NCBI RefSeq assembly: GCF_964340395.1
Contig: NC_135559.1
Coordinates: 23,418,964-23,482,963 of the forward strand
Origin: Glandiceps talaboti
Taxonomy: Eukaryota; Hemichordata; Enteropneusta; Spengelidae
Direction of reading: 5' to 3'
Length of the DNA: 64,000 nucleotides
This document shows positions 24,502 through 37,555 of the stretch, one piece after another. The stretch's first letter is position 1. Every line of letters begins with the position of its first letter. The notes below the pieces were generated by a model. That model was given only the letters and a program-made list of their open reading frames with translations. It had not been told where the DNA came from and did not search any database. The position numbers were made by a program, and so were the translations under genes.

Positions 24502-25223
24502 CAAGTCAGTGAGAATGACATAGCCCCGCTATAATTAGGTTTTAAGGAACTGGCAGTTTATGTTGTCATTTTTCAAATCTGGTTAATGTTGTTTGGCCTC
24601 ATATGGTTGTTTTTGATATCACTACTCTGATCACGCAACAACACTTGTGAACCTAAATCAAACAGACTTACAAATGTTGTGTCTGCTCGTTGGGCATGGA
24701 ACATGCCTACTCATGTTGTGGGTCCTTGTTGGACATGGGACATGCCTACTCTTATGGCTTTGGACATGGAAAATTCGCAAACAAAATGGCTGTCAGGCAG
24801 CCATATTGGATTATATCACGACAACAATGAATATGCACATGTATGTCATACAACACTGTCCTAATACCAACTTTGAATGAGATCTGTTCAAGCATGTCTG
24901 AGTTATGGCTTTGGACATGGAAAATTCGCAAACAAAATGGCTGTCAGGCAGCCATATTGGATTGTATCACGACAACAATGAATATGCACATGTATGTCAT
25001 AGAACACTGTCCTAATACCAACTTTGAATGAGATCTGTTCAAGCAGGTCTGAGTTAATGGCTGCTTGGTGGCCATATTGGATCGTATCAGGAAACAAATT
25101 GACATGCATATGTATGCCATAGTATGTTGCTCCTGTACCAAGTTTGAAAAAAATCGGTCTAGGCATCGCCAGAAATGGGTCAGACGGAACCCAATCCATA
25201 AGACTTTGTCCAGCGGGGACTAA
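24502..25223 (+). mobile_element. pearl-like element inserted in the 34-bp array
   Basis: Begins CAAGTCAGTGAGAATGACAT then TAGCCCCGCT and ends GCGGGGACTAA, so the ends form an imperfect inverted repeat (TAGTCCCCGC type). Inside are about two and a half copies of a roughly 150-bp core unit containing GGCAGCCATATTGGAT, ATGCACATGTATGTCATA and CAACTTTGAATGAGATCTGT, then ACCCAATCCATAAG. Here the (ACGG)n tract is reduced to a single short match. The flanks on both sides are the 34-bp minisatellite. No protein; non-autonomous. Confidence 0.85.
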
Positions 25224-25855
25224 TAACTAGTGATAATCTGTCCAATACTAGTCAAAATAACTAGTGATAATCTGTCCAATACTAGTCAAAATAACTAGTG
25301 ATAATCTGTCCAATACTAGTCAAAATAACTAGTGATAATCTGTCCAATACTAGTCACAATAACTAGTGATAATCTGTCCAATACTAGTCACAATAACTAG
25401 TGATAATCTGTCCAATACTAGTCACAATAACTAGTGATAATCTGTCCAATACTAGTCACAATAACTAGTGATAATCTGTGATAATCTATCCAATACTAGT
25501 CACAATAACTAGTGATAATCTGTGATAATCTATCCAATACTAGTCACAATAACTAGTGATAATCTGTGATAATCTATCCAATACTAGTCACAATAACTAG
25601 TGATAATCTGTGATAATCTATCCAATACTAGTCACAATAACTAGTGATAATCTGTGATAATCTATCCAATACTAGTCACAATAACTAGTGATAATCTGTG
25701 ATAATCTATCCAATACTAGTCACAATAACTAGTGATAATCTGTGATAATCTATCCAATACTAGTCACAATAACTAGTGATAATCTGTGATAATCTATCCA
25801 ATACTAGTCACAATAACTAGTGATAATCTATCCAATACTAGTCAATAACTAGTGA
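25224..25855. repeat. 34/45-bp minisatellite, right part
   Basis: Continues the 23040 array after the insertion. The first units are a private subtype with TCAAAATAAC. Then come eight near-identical 45-bp units carrying the doubled GATAATCTGTGATAATCTAT, which are rare on the left side. Confidence 0.95.
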
Positions 25856-25923
25856 TAAATCAGGAATTCAGTGCACACAACAACCAATGCAAAGGATTAC
25901 TATAAATTTACATACATTGACAA

Positions 25924-27582
25924 CAGTTGCCTAAGTTATTAATTTTCTAAACCAGTTGCCTAACTTGTTAATTTTCTAAACAAAACCAGTTGCCTAAGTT
26001 ATTAATTTTCTAAACCAGTTGCCTAAGTTATTAATTTTCTAAAACAGTTGCCTAAGTTATCAATTTTCTAAACCAGTTGCCTAACTTGTTAATTTTCTAA
26101 ACCAGTTGCCTAACTTGTTAATTTTCTAAACCAGTTGCCTAACTTGTTAATTTTCTAAACCAGTTGCCTAAGTTATTAATTTTCTAAACCAGTTGCCTAA
26201 GTTATTAATTTTCTAAACCAGTTGCCTAACTTGTTAATTTTCTAAACCAGTTGCCTAACTTGTTAATTTTCTAAACCAGTTGCCTAACTTGTTAATTTTC
26301 TAAACCAGTTGCCTAACTTGTTAATTTTCTAAACCAGTTGCCTAACTTGTTAATTTTCTAAACCAGTTGCCTAACTTGTTAATTTTCTAAACCAGTTGCC
26401 TAACTTGTTAATTTTCTAAACCAGTTGCCTAACTTGTTAATTTTCTAAACCAGTTGCCTAACTTGTTAATTTTCTAAACCAGTTGCCTAAGTTATTAATT
26501 TTCTAAACCAGTTGCCAAACTTAGTAATTTTCTAAACTAGTTGCCAAACTTAGTAATTTTCTAAACTAGTTGCCAAACTTAGTAATTTTCTAAACTAGTT
26601 GCCAAACTTAGTAATTTTCTAAACTAGTTGCCAAACTTAGTAATTTTCTAAACAAGTTGCCAAACTTAGTAATTTTCTAAACTAGTTGCCAAACTTAGTA
26701 ATTTTCTAAACTAGTTGCCAAACTTAGTAATTTTCTAAACTACTTGCCAAACTTAGTAATTTTCTAAAATAGTTGCCAAACTTAGTAATTTTCTAAACTA
26801 GTTGCCAAACTTAGTAATTTTCTAAACTAGTTGCCAAACTTAGTAATTTTCTAAACCAGTTGCCAAACTTAGTAATTTTCTAAACTAGTTGCCAAACTTA
26901 GTAATTTTCTAAACTAGTTGCCAAACTTAGTAATTTTCTAAACTAGATGCCAAACTTAGTAATTTTCTAAAATAGTTGCCAAACTTAGTAATTTTCTAAA
27001 ATAGTTGCCAAACTTAGTAATTTTCTAAAATAGTTGCCAAACTTAGTAATTTTCTAAACTAGTTGCCAAACTTAGTAATTTTCTAAACTAGTTGCCAAAC
27101 TTAGTAATTTTCTAAACTAGTTGCCAAACTTAGTAATTTTCTAAACTAGTTGCCAAATTCAGAAATTTTCTAAACCAGTTGCCTAACTTAGTAATTTTCT
27201 AAAATAGTTGCCAAACTTAGTAATTTTCTAAAATAGTTGCCTAACTTAGTAATTTTCTAAAATAGTTGCCTAACTTAGTAATTTTCTAAAATAGTTGCCT
27301 AACTTAGTAATTTTCTAAACCAGTTGCCTAACGTATTAATTTTCTAAACTAGTTGCCAAACTTAGTAATTTTCTAAACTAGTTGCCAAATTCAGAAATTT
27401 TCTAAACCAGTTGCCTAACTTAGTAATTTTCTAAAATAGTTGCCAAACTTAGTAATTTTCTAAACTAGTTGCCAAACTTAGTAATTTACTAAACTAGTTG
27501 CCAAACTTAGTAATTTTCTAAACTAGTTGCCAAACTTAGTAATTTTCTAAAATAGTTGCCTAACGTATTAATTTTCTAAACT
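25924..27582. repeat. 29-bp minisatellite, about 57 copies, two subfamilies
   Basis: Unit contains AGTTGCC and AATTTTCTAAAC. Left of about 26510 the units read CCTAACTTGTTAATT or CCTAAGTTATTAATT; right of it they switch abruptly to CCAAACTTAGTAATT, with some mixing after 27160. Confidence 0.96.
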
Positions 27583-27679
27583 TATTAGATTTCTAAAATA
27601 TTTACACCAAAGTTAAAATATTTTGATAGGCTGCATTACCTCTCAACTGTTCAAAGCTACAAATGTCATTATTTTAATA

Positions 27680-28130
27680 CATGATTTCATGTCATCTGTC
27701 AATCTAGTCACTTCCTAGTCTAGTACAGATCTATTTATACATGATTTCATGTCATCTGTCAATCTAGTCACTTCCTAGTCTAGTACAGATCTAATTATAC
27801 ATGATTTCATGTCATCTGTCAATCTAGTCACTTCCTAGTCTAGTACAGATCTATTCATACATGATTTCATCTGTCAATCTAGTCACTTCCTAGTCTAGTA
27901 CAGATCTATTTATACATGATTTCATCTGTCAATCTAGTCACTTCCTAGTCTAGTACAGATCTATTTATACATGATTTCATCTGTCAATCTAGTCACTTCC
28001 TAGTCTAGTACAGATCTATTTATACATGATTTCATCTGTCAATCTAGTCACTTCCTAGTCTAGTACAGATCTATTTATACATAATTTCATCTGTCAATCT
28101 AGTCACTTCCTAGTCTAGTACAGATCTAAT
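27680..28130. repeat. 55-60-bp minisatellite, about 8 copies
   Basis: Unit contains AATCTAGTCACTTCCTAGTC and AGTACAGATCTATTTATACA. The first three copies keep an extra ATGTC-type pentamer (60 bp); later ones have lost it (55 bp). Confidence 0.95.
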
Positions 28131-28204
28131 TGATATTTATCAAACCATCTATTTGTTTCATCTTTTTATACAGTGTCTGCAAGAATGTTTGAATTAACCT
28201 AACT

Positions 28205-29140
28205 ATTCTAACATGTCATATGTATCGTACCCACTGTATTGTACACTATATGTATCGTACACTATGTATCATACACTATGTATCGTACACTATGTATTGT
28301 ACACTATGTATCATACACTATGTATTGTACACTATGTATCATACACTATGTATCGTACACTATGTACTATACACTGTATCGTACACGATGTATTGTACAC
28401 TGTGTATCATACAAAGTGTATCACACACTATGTATCGTACACTATATGTATCTTACACTGTGTATCATACACTGTATCGTACCCACTGTATTGTACACTA
28501 TGTATCATACACTATGTATCATACACTATGTATCATACACTATGTATCGTACACTATATGTATCTTACACTGTGTATCATACACTGTATAGTACACTATG
28601 TATCGTACACTGTATAGTACACTATGTATCTTACACTATGTATCATACACTGTATCGTACACTATGTATCTTACACTATGTATCATACACTGTATAGTAC
28701 ACTATGTATCTTACACTATGTATCATACATTGTATAGTACACTATGTATCGTACACTATGTATCATACACTGTATACTAGTACACTATGTATCTTACACT
28801 ATGTATCATACACTGTATAGTACACTATGTATCTTACACTATGTATCATACACTGTATAGTACACTATGTATGGTACACTATGTATCATACACTGTATAG
28901 TACACTATATGTATTGTACACTATGTATCATACACTGTATCGTACACTATGTATTGTACACTATGTATCTTAACACACTGTATAGTACACTATGTGTATC
29001 GTACACTGGAGCATACACTGTATCACACACTATATGTATCATACACTGTACTGTACACTGTGTACCGTACACTGTGTATCGTACACACTGTATAGTACAC
29101 TATATGTATCGTACACTATGTATCATACACACTGTGTCGT
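28205..29140. repeat. 13-14-bp tandem repeat, about 70 units
   Basis: Unit of the form TACACTATGTATC with GTACAC/ATACAC and CTGTATAG variants, decaying toward the right. It produces several overlapping ORFs of 90-150 codons in all plus frames that have no protein-like content. Confidence 0.93.
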
Positions 29141-30778
29141 ACAGTAGTTAATTATCTTCTGTGTTTAATAGCATGACGTCCTCTGTTTTCAGAGAAAAAC
29201 TTTTCTCTGACTTTGACCTCTATCTCCATGGTCAAATGTCAATATGGAGTAACTTGTACTGACAGGATTGCTTTGTAGTTTTGATATCAACACAATTATT
29301 ATGAGTAATCTTGTAGTAATATGAAACAAAACCTAAACAGAAACTAAAAGAAACCTACATATATATTGATGTCAAGCATGACTCAGACTGCTACATTGGT
29401 AAAACTAGCAATCCAATACAGAGGTATAATATAACTTAGCATAATATTCTGTTCCAACTCAATCATTCTGTTTCCATGTTGAATAAGGAAACGAAATGGG
29501 TCTCTAGAGAAAGCTGACTGCCTAAGGATTGTGCATGGAGTGTTATCAATTGCCTGACTCAGTGGCTGTCTACTTGGTATTTGTGTTGATGGATTGACAG
29601 TCAACTGAAATGTTATTATTACTGCACACAAATCAGTGTTTTATGGACTTGAACTTAACCCTTCACTGGCTGCAACTGGGACATTTTCTTCAAATAACCA
29701 AATATATATTCACAAAAATTGGACAATACTTATAGAAAGACATTGTGTAGTGACAAGTTGATATCTTGTGTGAAAGTTTGGTTTGAGTCATATAATATCA
29801 TTTTTGCAATCAGTCAACCGACAATATATTCACTGACAATTGTTAAAATACCAAGAATTAGACATTGTACATGTTAACCAGTTGTCGATATTATCCATAA
29901 GTAGAGCTGTAACAGGTTGAAAATTGTGATCGCCATTGAGGGCGCTGACCCAGAAATCAATTTGAATTGATTTATTGCATCATATCATGTATGCAGCTAT
30001 AAAAAATAAGTTCATCAACATGTGATTTAATACTGTTCAGAGTTTACAATATTATGAGTAAGTTGTTGTATCTAAAAAAAATTTCATAAAAATATTCCAG
30101 TTGCAGCTATCGCAGTTTTATACTGAACATGTGTAATATATATTATGCTATGGATAACTTTTCTTTTATCCAAGACAGTTTAAGACTTCACTCACTCGCT
30201 TGCTAACTAACTCATTTACTCATTTGTTCATTCCTTTGTTTGTTTGTTTGAGATAGAGCATAGTGGAGCTGCAGTCATCAGGATAATTAATATAAAAAGT
30301 CTAATTATCTATCACACCAAAATATAGTGTTACAGAAACAAAGTATAAATTTCATATAGGTTACAGGTCATAGACATGTCAAATCTCCTTACATACAAGG
30401 CCTTTAGTTATAATATCATGTTGATTGAAAACAGCTCTAAAACAGCTTTTGAAGTAATTTTACAGCAAAATGTCAAAAGTTAGAATGTCTCCTGATATGT
30501 GTTTTCAATAGGACTAATACTATACTACAAAGAAGGAAATAGAATGGGAGACATTGTACCACTTGTGTCGATTTCTATTTACCATTCCTTTGACAACTGA
30601 CAATACAACATTTGGGATAATGTGGCATTATAGATAATGTTGGATCATAAAGTTTTTTTGCAATGCTGATTAGCAGAAGTTAGAATTTAATCAGATCACA
30701 GTCAGCTTGATTAGGGTGAGATCAGAAAATTGATCCAATGTCAGATATTTCTAATAAAGTATGATTGTATGGAAACTA
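29141..30778. other. unique non-coding sequence
   Basis: No recognised gene. A minus-strand ORF at 29383-29631 follows a TTTCAG but resembles nothing known and is probably chance. Confidence 0.45.
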
Positions 30779-30858
30779 CTGGTACACACAATGACCTACC
30801 AATCTTATACACAATGACCTACCAATCTTACACACAATGACCTACCAATCTTATACAA
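30779..30858. repeat. 22-bp short tandem repeat, 3 copies
   Basis: Unit ACACAATGACCTACCAATCT plus TA or TAT. Confidence 0.9.
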
Positions 30859-31072
30859 TTTTGGTGTTGCCAACTACATAATGACAAGAAGATGTTTTGT
30901 AAAGCCTACCTTTAGGCCTATGCCCTACATATGTACTCTACATGTCCCAAAGGGACAGCTTACAAGTCTGTCAATTTAGAAGTACTTAATATATTGAGTC
31001 ATTCCTAGGCATGGCTGAATATTGAGTTGGGTGATTTAACAGATTGGGGTAAGGGGCAAGGTAAGGGGGGGA

Positions 31073-31236
<164 letters not shown>

Positions 31237-31647
31237 AAGCACATTGCAGCAATAAAGGCATAAGAAAGCTAAACAGTCTACAAAGTAATGTATATACAAC
31301 CTATAACACAGGAAGACAGTAAACAGTTAGAGAGTCTGTTCTATTTAGTGTATTACTCATTAAAATATATATTTTTCCCTGTTTTTAACTCTGTTTGCCC
31401 ACAATCTGTAGTATATTATGCTACCTATAGATTCTATAATTGCATAGTGTTTTGTGTTGCAAGTGGCAATTCAAGTCTCAGTGGGATATATGTCGGGTTA
31501 AGTATTTCTCATATAGATGTCACTACTCTATTATCTCCATTATATTCACCTAAATTGAGTTCACTCTTGTCATGTATTCATATCTTTATTTTGGGCCAAT
31601 CAGGTTACTTTACTCTTTTTTCTTTCACCTCTATAATGAATGAATGT

Positions 31648-32556
31648 ACAGTCTTAGAATAGAGTTAGTCCATCCATACAATGAAGTAGTCTTAGAATAT
31701 AGTTAGTCTATCCATACAATGTAGTAGTCTTAGAATAGAGTTAGTCCATCCATACAATGTAGTAGTCTTAGCATAGAGTTAGTCTATCCATACAATGTAG
31801 TAGTCTTAGAATAGAGTTAGTCCATCCATACAATGAAGTAGTCTTAGAATATAGTTAGTCTATCCATACAATGTAGTAGTCTTAGAATATAGTTAGTCTA
31901 TCCATACAATGTAGTAGTCTTAGAATAGAGTTAGTCCATCCATACAATGTAGTAGTCTGAGAATAGAGTTAGTCCAACCATACAATGTAGTAGTCTTAGA
32001 ATAGAGTTAGTCTATCCATACAATGTAGTAGTCTTAGAATATAGTTAGTCTATCCATACAATGTAGTAGTCTTAGAATAGAGTTAGTCTATCCATACAAT
32101 GTAGTAGTCTTAGAATATAGTTAGTCTATCCATACAATGTAGTAGTCTTAGAATAGAGTTAGTCCATCCATACAATGTAGTAGTCTTAGAATAGAGTTAG
32201 TCTATCCATACAATGTAGTAGTCTTAGAATAGAGTTAGTCTATCCATATAATGTAGTAGTCTTAGAATAGAGTTAGTCTATCCATACAATGTAGTAGTCT
32301 TAGAATAGAGTTAGTCTATCCATACAATGTAGTAGTCTTAGAATAGAGTTAGTCTATCCATACAATGTAGTAGTCTTAGAATAGAGTTAGTCTATCCATA
32401 CAATGTAGTAGTCTTAGAATAGAGTTAGTCTATCCATACAATGTAGTAGTCTGAGAATAGAGTTAGTCTATCCATACAATGAAGTAGTCTTAGAATAGAG
32501 TTAGTCTATCCATACAATGTAGTAGTCTTAGAATAGAGTTAGTCTATCCATACTAT
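31648..32556. repeat. 38-bp minisatellite, 24 copies
   Basis: Unit contains GTAGTCTTAGAATAGAGTTA and GTCTATCCATACAAT. Variants CCATCC and ATATAGTT are interspersed. Confidence 0.96.
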
Positions 32557-32679
32557 AGCAGTTAAAAACTTCCTCTAGATCAATAATGTTTACCTCTTAC
32601 TGTTTGTATTAAATATAACTGTATATGTATTGTACAAGAGTGTATAAATGGATGGATCATCCGGTCATGTTAGAAGAAT

Positions 32680-32915
32680 ACATTATGTAGATATCCTTAG
32701 AAACATCCTGTCACTAATTTCCAGACAAATCTGACCAACATTATACTATACCTTGCGTTTTGTACTTACTAAAAATTACATCTCTGTAGAGCTGATTTGC
32801 ATATCAATACTGTAACATCCAATCTTTCAATTCTTAATCTAGCCTTTCCCTTAGTAAATATCATCAAATTTAATATTTGTCTCCCAGTTTTTAGCACAAC
32901 TGAACTGATAACTTG
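32680..32915. mobile_element. degraded relative of the composite elements at 9.2 and 19.8 kb
   Basis: Contains ATTTGCATATCAATACTGTA and, in inverted orientation, AGCACAACTGAACTGATAA. The latter is the exact complement of the TTATCAGTTCAGTTGTGCT end of those elements. Weak and rearranged. Confidence 0.35.
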
Positions 32916-33039
32916 GTAAATGAGTATTTGTTTAATCAGTCAAATGATGCTCTTACGTTTCTCCTTCATTCAAAGTGTATATTTTGAAGAAACACAGATA
33001 TTATGACTACTGTTTAATGAATGTTTTTACGTAATTTTA

Positions 33040-33640
33040 TGAAAAGAATATAGACCGGAATCGACTGTGTGTTCGAGCCTATCGCAACTCTTCGCACCAA
33101 ATATTGATTAAAGCAAGATATTATCAATTGTATTTTTGTTTATTTCCCTCGCAAAAGACACAACGTTTTGGAGCTTCAGTTCATATAATATGTCGTTTAG
33201 GCAATCTGTTGTAATATCCCGCAAACTCCACAATGTACTCCTGCATGCGAAATATATACCTCAACACAAGAGGGCAGCAGGTGGTATCAAGAGAAAATTC
33301 ATGGGTCACATGTTCAATTTGAAGCGTCCTGATTGGTTTATTCGATGCCGTGTCCCACCCCTCTGTATTACTAGTTTAAGCAAGGGATGCGTTTGAGCTT
33401 AAGCACGGCAAGCAGTGTGTCAGCTGTCGTGAGTGCACTAAAGTCGATTTTGCACCATGTCTCTCCGTATACTTTCTTTTCCGGAGTCTTCCATATTTTA
33501 TAAACCTTTTCTGCGATTATTAAAAATGTTTCATTTCTTAAAAGACCAGAAAGTGTACAAGTACGTACATATAATCATTTCTGGCCTCATACCCAAAATA
33601 ACAAATATGTGTAGATGTGTTTAATGAGTTTATTAAAATA
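33040..33640. promoter_or_regulatory. CpG-rich segment, candidate promoter or 5' exon
   Basis: About 600 bp with many CpG dinucleotides in a CpG-poor neighbourhood, including ACCGGAATCGACTG, TTCGAGCC, CCCTCGC, TGCGAAAT, AAGCGTCC and GTCGATT. It holds an inverted CCAAT box (GATTGGTTT near 33331) and an ATG in good context at 33457 starting a 55-codon plus-strand ORF (MSLRILSFPESS...) of unknown identity. A CAA|GTACGT donor-like site occurs inside it. It lies 13 kb upstream of receptor exon 1 and could hold its transcription start or a non-coding first exon; this is inference only. Confidence 0.35.
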
Positions 33641-33699
33641 TACTATAAATAAAGAAGTAAGTAAGTAAATGTGACTCATAGCTAACTTGGGCCTTTATT

Positions 33700-33934
33700 A
33701 CCTGTATATCATTATCATTTCCGGATTTCACCAGAATTGTTGCCTCATGCCCCCTGGCCCAACTAGATACTAACAGTAACATTCCCATCTAATATTATAC
33801 AGGTAATCAACCCAGTGTTTTGGGTTTTAAGTTATGCATATACAATGTACATACACAAATACAAACACAGACACAGATATGCACAAACAAACAAACAAAC
33901 AAACAAATACACAAACAAACACAAACACACACAC

Positions 33935-33965
<31 letters not shown>
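33700..33965. mobile_element. degraded 3' part of a composite element plus ACAA/ACAG simple repeats
   Basis: CCAACTAGATACTAACAGTA, CATTCCCATCTAATATTA and CAACCCAGTG resemble the segment just before the CA tract in the elements at 10450 and 20700. Here it is followed by (ACAA)n at about 33887-33905 and (ACAG)n at about 33940-33965. Confidence 0.45.
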
Positions 33966-36337
33966 CAGTGGTGTCAAGATACCAAGTTTACTTAAGTATT
34001 TCAAGCAAGACGACATTATGTAAATTAAGAACCATAAATCAATGTATATGCTATGCTTGTGACTTTTAAAGATCTTTTGTACACATGTGTTCATATACTT
34101 CTTTTTATTGTAGTGTGTTTAGTACACCTTCAATACTACCTGCTTTGGTGCACAACTAGTCATACATTCAATATATCTCTCATACTAAGTTACTAATACA
34201 TGTACATATACTTAGACTGATGCTAATAATGGAACAGATATACATATACATGTATTACTGTGATAGTAGCAATTTGGACATGCAGTGTTACTCTTGTAGT
34301 AATAACAATGGTTACAATGTTATACAAAGAATTGAAATGTGATACAATGTCACACTCCATAATAGGCAATATTCAAATTGTATGTGTCATTAACACACAA
34401 CTTTGAATTAGAAAATTTAATGAAAGTTGTGTTAAACCAGATAGGGTATAACCTTGCAGCTATCACCACAACTAACTAGATTTGTCTTGGAAGTGGACAG
34501 AAACTGTACTCTGTTCATGAGTTGGATGGATGAAATGTAGTGGAGATATCGTGGAACAAATCTGTTAACACTAAAATGTCCAGGCTGGAAATCATACTAG
34601 GGTGTAAAAGTAATGGTTTATTGTCCAACACTGTGGAAAATTACAAGTAAGTTAACACACACATAAGTAACTATTTACCATGATAATATCTAATTTACCA
34701 TGATCACAATTCTTGTTTTGACTCCTATTTTGGCACCTTCTTTCTCTTAGATTGATTTCACAAATAATCTTTCTGAATACATCAATGTCAACATTTTCAC
34801 TTCAAAGTTATATTGATAAACACAAATTGACTTTTTTTTAATGTATGCGTGTGAGTCATAAAAGGGTTCAATTGAATACTTGACACTAATACACACTGTA
34901 GGTTTTAAGACTATCAGCTAGAAGTATACCTATCCTTTTCATACAATCAAAGCTAGTCATACATTTGAGACTGTAAAAAGTTAGGGGCAGTAAAGATTAC
35001 TGTTGCTAACCAGGGAACCATAAACAAACAGTAATATTAAAACTGATCAAGCTTGCAGTTTATTGATAGCACTCCCTGGTATGTGATATAAGTTGAAACG
35101 AGAGAGAGAAGACAGCCTCCCATCATCATTAGTTTGTTTATAGGAATGAAAGCAGTGAATAGACAGGATGGCTAAGAAGTCCTTGTAGGAAGTCCTTGGC
35201 TAAAGCTGTCATTAATGAAAATATCCCCTGAGGCAGATCACATTGTACAAGTAACATCAATCAATAACTAGTCTCATCACTTCCAGGTACTTCACATTCA
35301 AACATTCTAACTTGCATCTCTATTCCTCATTCTATTCTGACCCTCTCTATTGCATCATTAACTATTCAAATCTATTCAGTTTCTCTACTATATCTCTATC
35401 TATTCCTTACTCTGTTCAGACCCTTTCTATTGTATCATTTTACCATTACTCTTTTCTCTATGGCAACTACTGGCATTGAATATCTCAAAACATTCCTCAC
35501 CATTTTAGTCCTATTTCATATCTGATGCTTTCTACATCTGTTTGGACTATTCAATCCTAAACTGTAGTGTCATTTGTTGAGACTTGGCAGTTGGTGAAGC
35601 ATTCAGTTTTAATACCATTACCCATTTGTTGAGATGGCGTCAGGTAGTACGTAGACATCAATTTGATAATATATTGGTGCATATAGTGAAAGAGGCAGGA
35701 GCACAGATTGGATTGTGTGCTCACTTAATGAGATTTCCATATTTGGGGTATCTGACACATTTATTAACTATGACTAGCTTATCTTTTCACCATCACAGGT
35801 AATAGAGTCACAGTTTTCCATTACTTTAATTTGGTCCCAGCTTACATTCATGGACTTGACTGCTTCATTGCAGAAGTCTTGCCCAGCACATTAAGTGCTT
35901 AATGTAACATGAAAGTTCATTTATTTATATTCATGTTTTTAATTTCCTATTCCCCAAGGGTCCTACTTAATAAGTTATTGTAAAATAATTCTAATTCTAA
36001 AGCTTTAATTACTTCATTATAAAAACCTATCACAGTAAACTGTTGAGAAGCATATGCAGTCACTATTGTACAGGATAACAATTTACTTCATTAGACAATC
36101 TCATCAAAATCAGATTGTTGGACTAAACGAGTCTTCCGTATCATTGGCAATGGTTTACGATGATCACGTTTGAAATAAGTGAATGGAGTATGCCTACAAT
36201 TAGCATTAAATTCTTGGCCATTGTTCAAGTGATTGGCTCATAGGCATACAAATGTACTGCAGAGGATGGGAGTCAATATGAAGAGGTTATATACTAGTGG
36301 GTATGGAGGAGAGGTGCACAAAACACAAAAAGTGGTT
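33966..36337. other. about 2.4 kb of unique non-coding sequence
   Basis: No coding exon, RNA gene or array recognised. Confidence 0.45.
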
Positions 36338-36770
36338 ACATTAGGAGAAGGTTGGCCAACACATGTTACATTAGGGGAAGGTTGGGTAAAGATTGGCTAA
36401 CACATGCTCAGTTACACTGGGGGAAGGTTGAGTAAAGATTGGCTAACACACGCTCAGTTACACTGGGGGAAGGTTGAGTAAAGATTGGCTAACACACGCT
36501 CAGTTACACTGGGGGAAGGTTGAGTAAAGATTGGCTAACACACGCTCAGTTACACTGGGGGAAGGTTGAGTAAAGATTGGCTAACACATGATGCTCAGTT
36601 ACACTGGGGGAAGGTTGAGTAAAGATTGGCTAACACATGATGCTCAGTTACACTGGGGGAAGGTTGGGTAAAGATTGGCTAACACACGCTCAGTTACATT
36701 AGGGGAAGGTTGGCTAAGGATTGGCTAACACACGCTCAGTTACATTTAGGGAAAGATTGGCTAACACACA
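36338..36770. repeat. 46-bp minisatellite, about 9 copies
   Basis: Unit contains AGTTACACTGGGGGAAGGTT and AGTAAAGATTGGCTAACACA. Two units have a 3-bp insertion (CATGATGCTC). Confidence 0.95.
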
Positions 36771-37555
36771 CTAACTTTTTCATAAAGAAACTTTGTGCAT
36801 GTATAATTATATTATCTCCCAATATTTGTCTTCATTAAGTCAAAATTCTTAAAGGCTAACATAAAGGCTTTGTCATTATTTGATAATATCACATTCTTTG
36901 ACTTAAAGTTATATTGTAAATGGTGCAACCATATTGTTCACAAAGTAGATTTGAACTAGACACCATTATAGAAAGACTAGTAGTGGACTGGTCAAAAAAA
37001 AGGATTTACACTTCACAGGATAATAAACCAAATATACAAGTATATGTAATCATATAAGTGACTATTAAATGGAATGCAAAGTATAGAACACACTTCCTAT
37101 ATCAAAAGCAATTTAACAAAAACTACATGCAATATTTTGATTTTACAGTTTCTTATTTTGCTTTTGGCCATATTTACATTTCTATTTCCGATAAGGCTAT
37201 CAAAGATACAGTAATCAAACATGTTGGCCATCATGTCCACAAGGCATTTGAAATAGGAAATTTAATATTATAGTTTGCCGAACAGGATATGTTTTATATA
37301 TAATATTATTGGTATGCATTATCAGTCAAAAAAAAAACCCAAACTAATTTATTGCCATCAATTGCTAGAAAGATGTAATAAATTAATATCATCTCTAGGG
37401 TAGTAAATATTAATATCTCTCGGTATTAAATATTGTTTTTCAATCTATACAAATATCGTCTTCTCTTAAAAGCTATCACTTTTCTGGCTAAATTGAAAAT
37501 ATAGATTCCTTTTCTTCTTTTCAATAAGAAATCCTTTTACCATTATACATGATTG
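36771..37555. other. unique non-coding sequence
   Basis: AT-rich, nothing recognised. Confidence 0.45.

Noticed and set aside
23040-28130. CRISPR-like regularly spaced repeats
   Set aside because: Units are head-to-tail with no unique spacers, in an intron-bearing eukaryotic genome.
29383-29631. Minus-strand ORF after a TTTCAG as a PSMD1 or other exon
   Set aside because: The peptide does not fit any PSMD1 region and resembles nothing known to me; length is within chance.
31288-31662. 124-codon plus-strand ORF
   Set aside because: Low-complexity, AT-driven composition, no recognised domain, adjacent to a microsatellite.
33070-33085. tRNA-like B box (GTTCGAGCC)
   Set aside because: No A box or cloverleaf arms at the right distance upstream.
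33136-33396. 86-codon ORF in the CpG-rich segment as a gene
   Set aside because: No recognisable protein features; the region is better explained as regulatory or 5' exon DNA.
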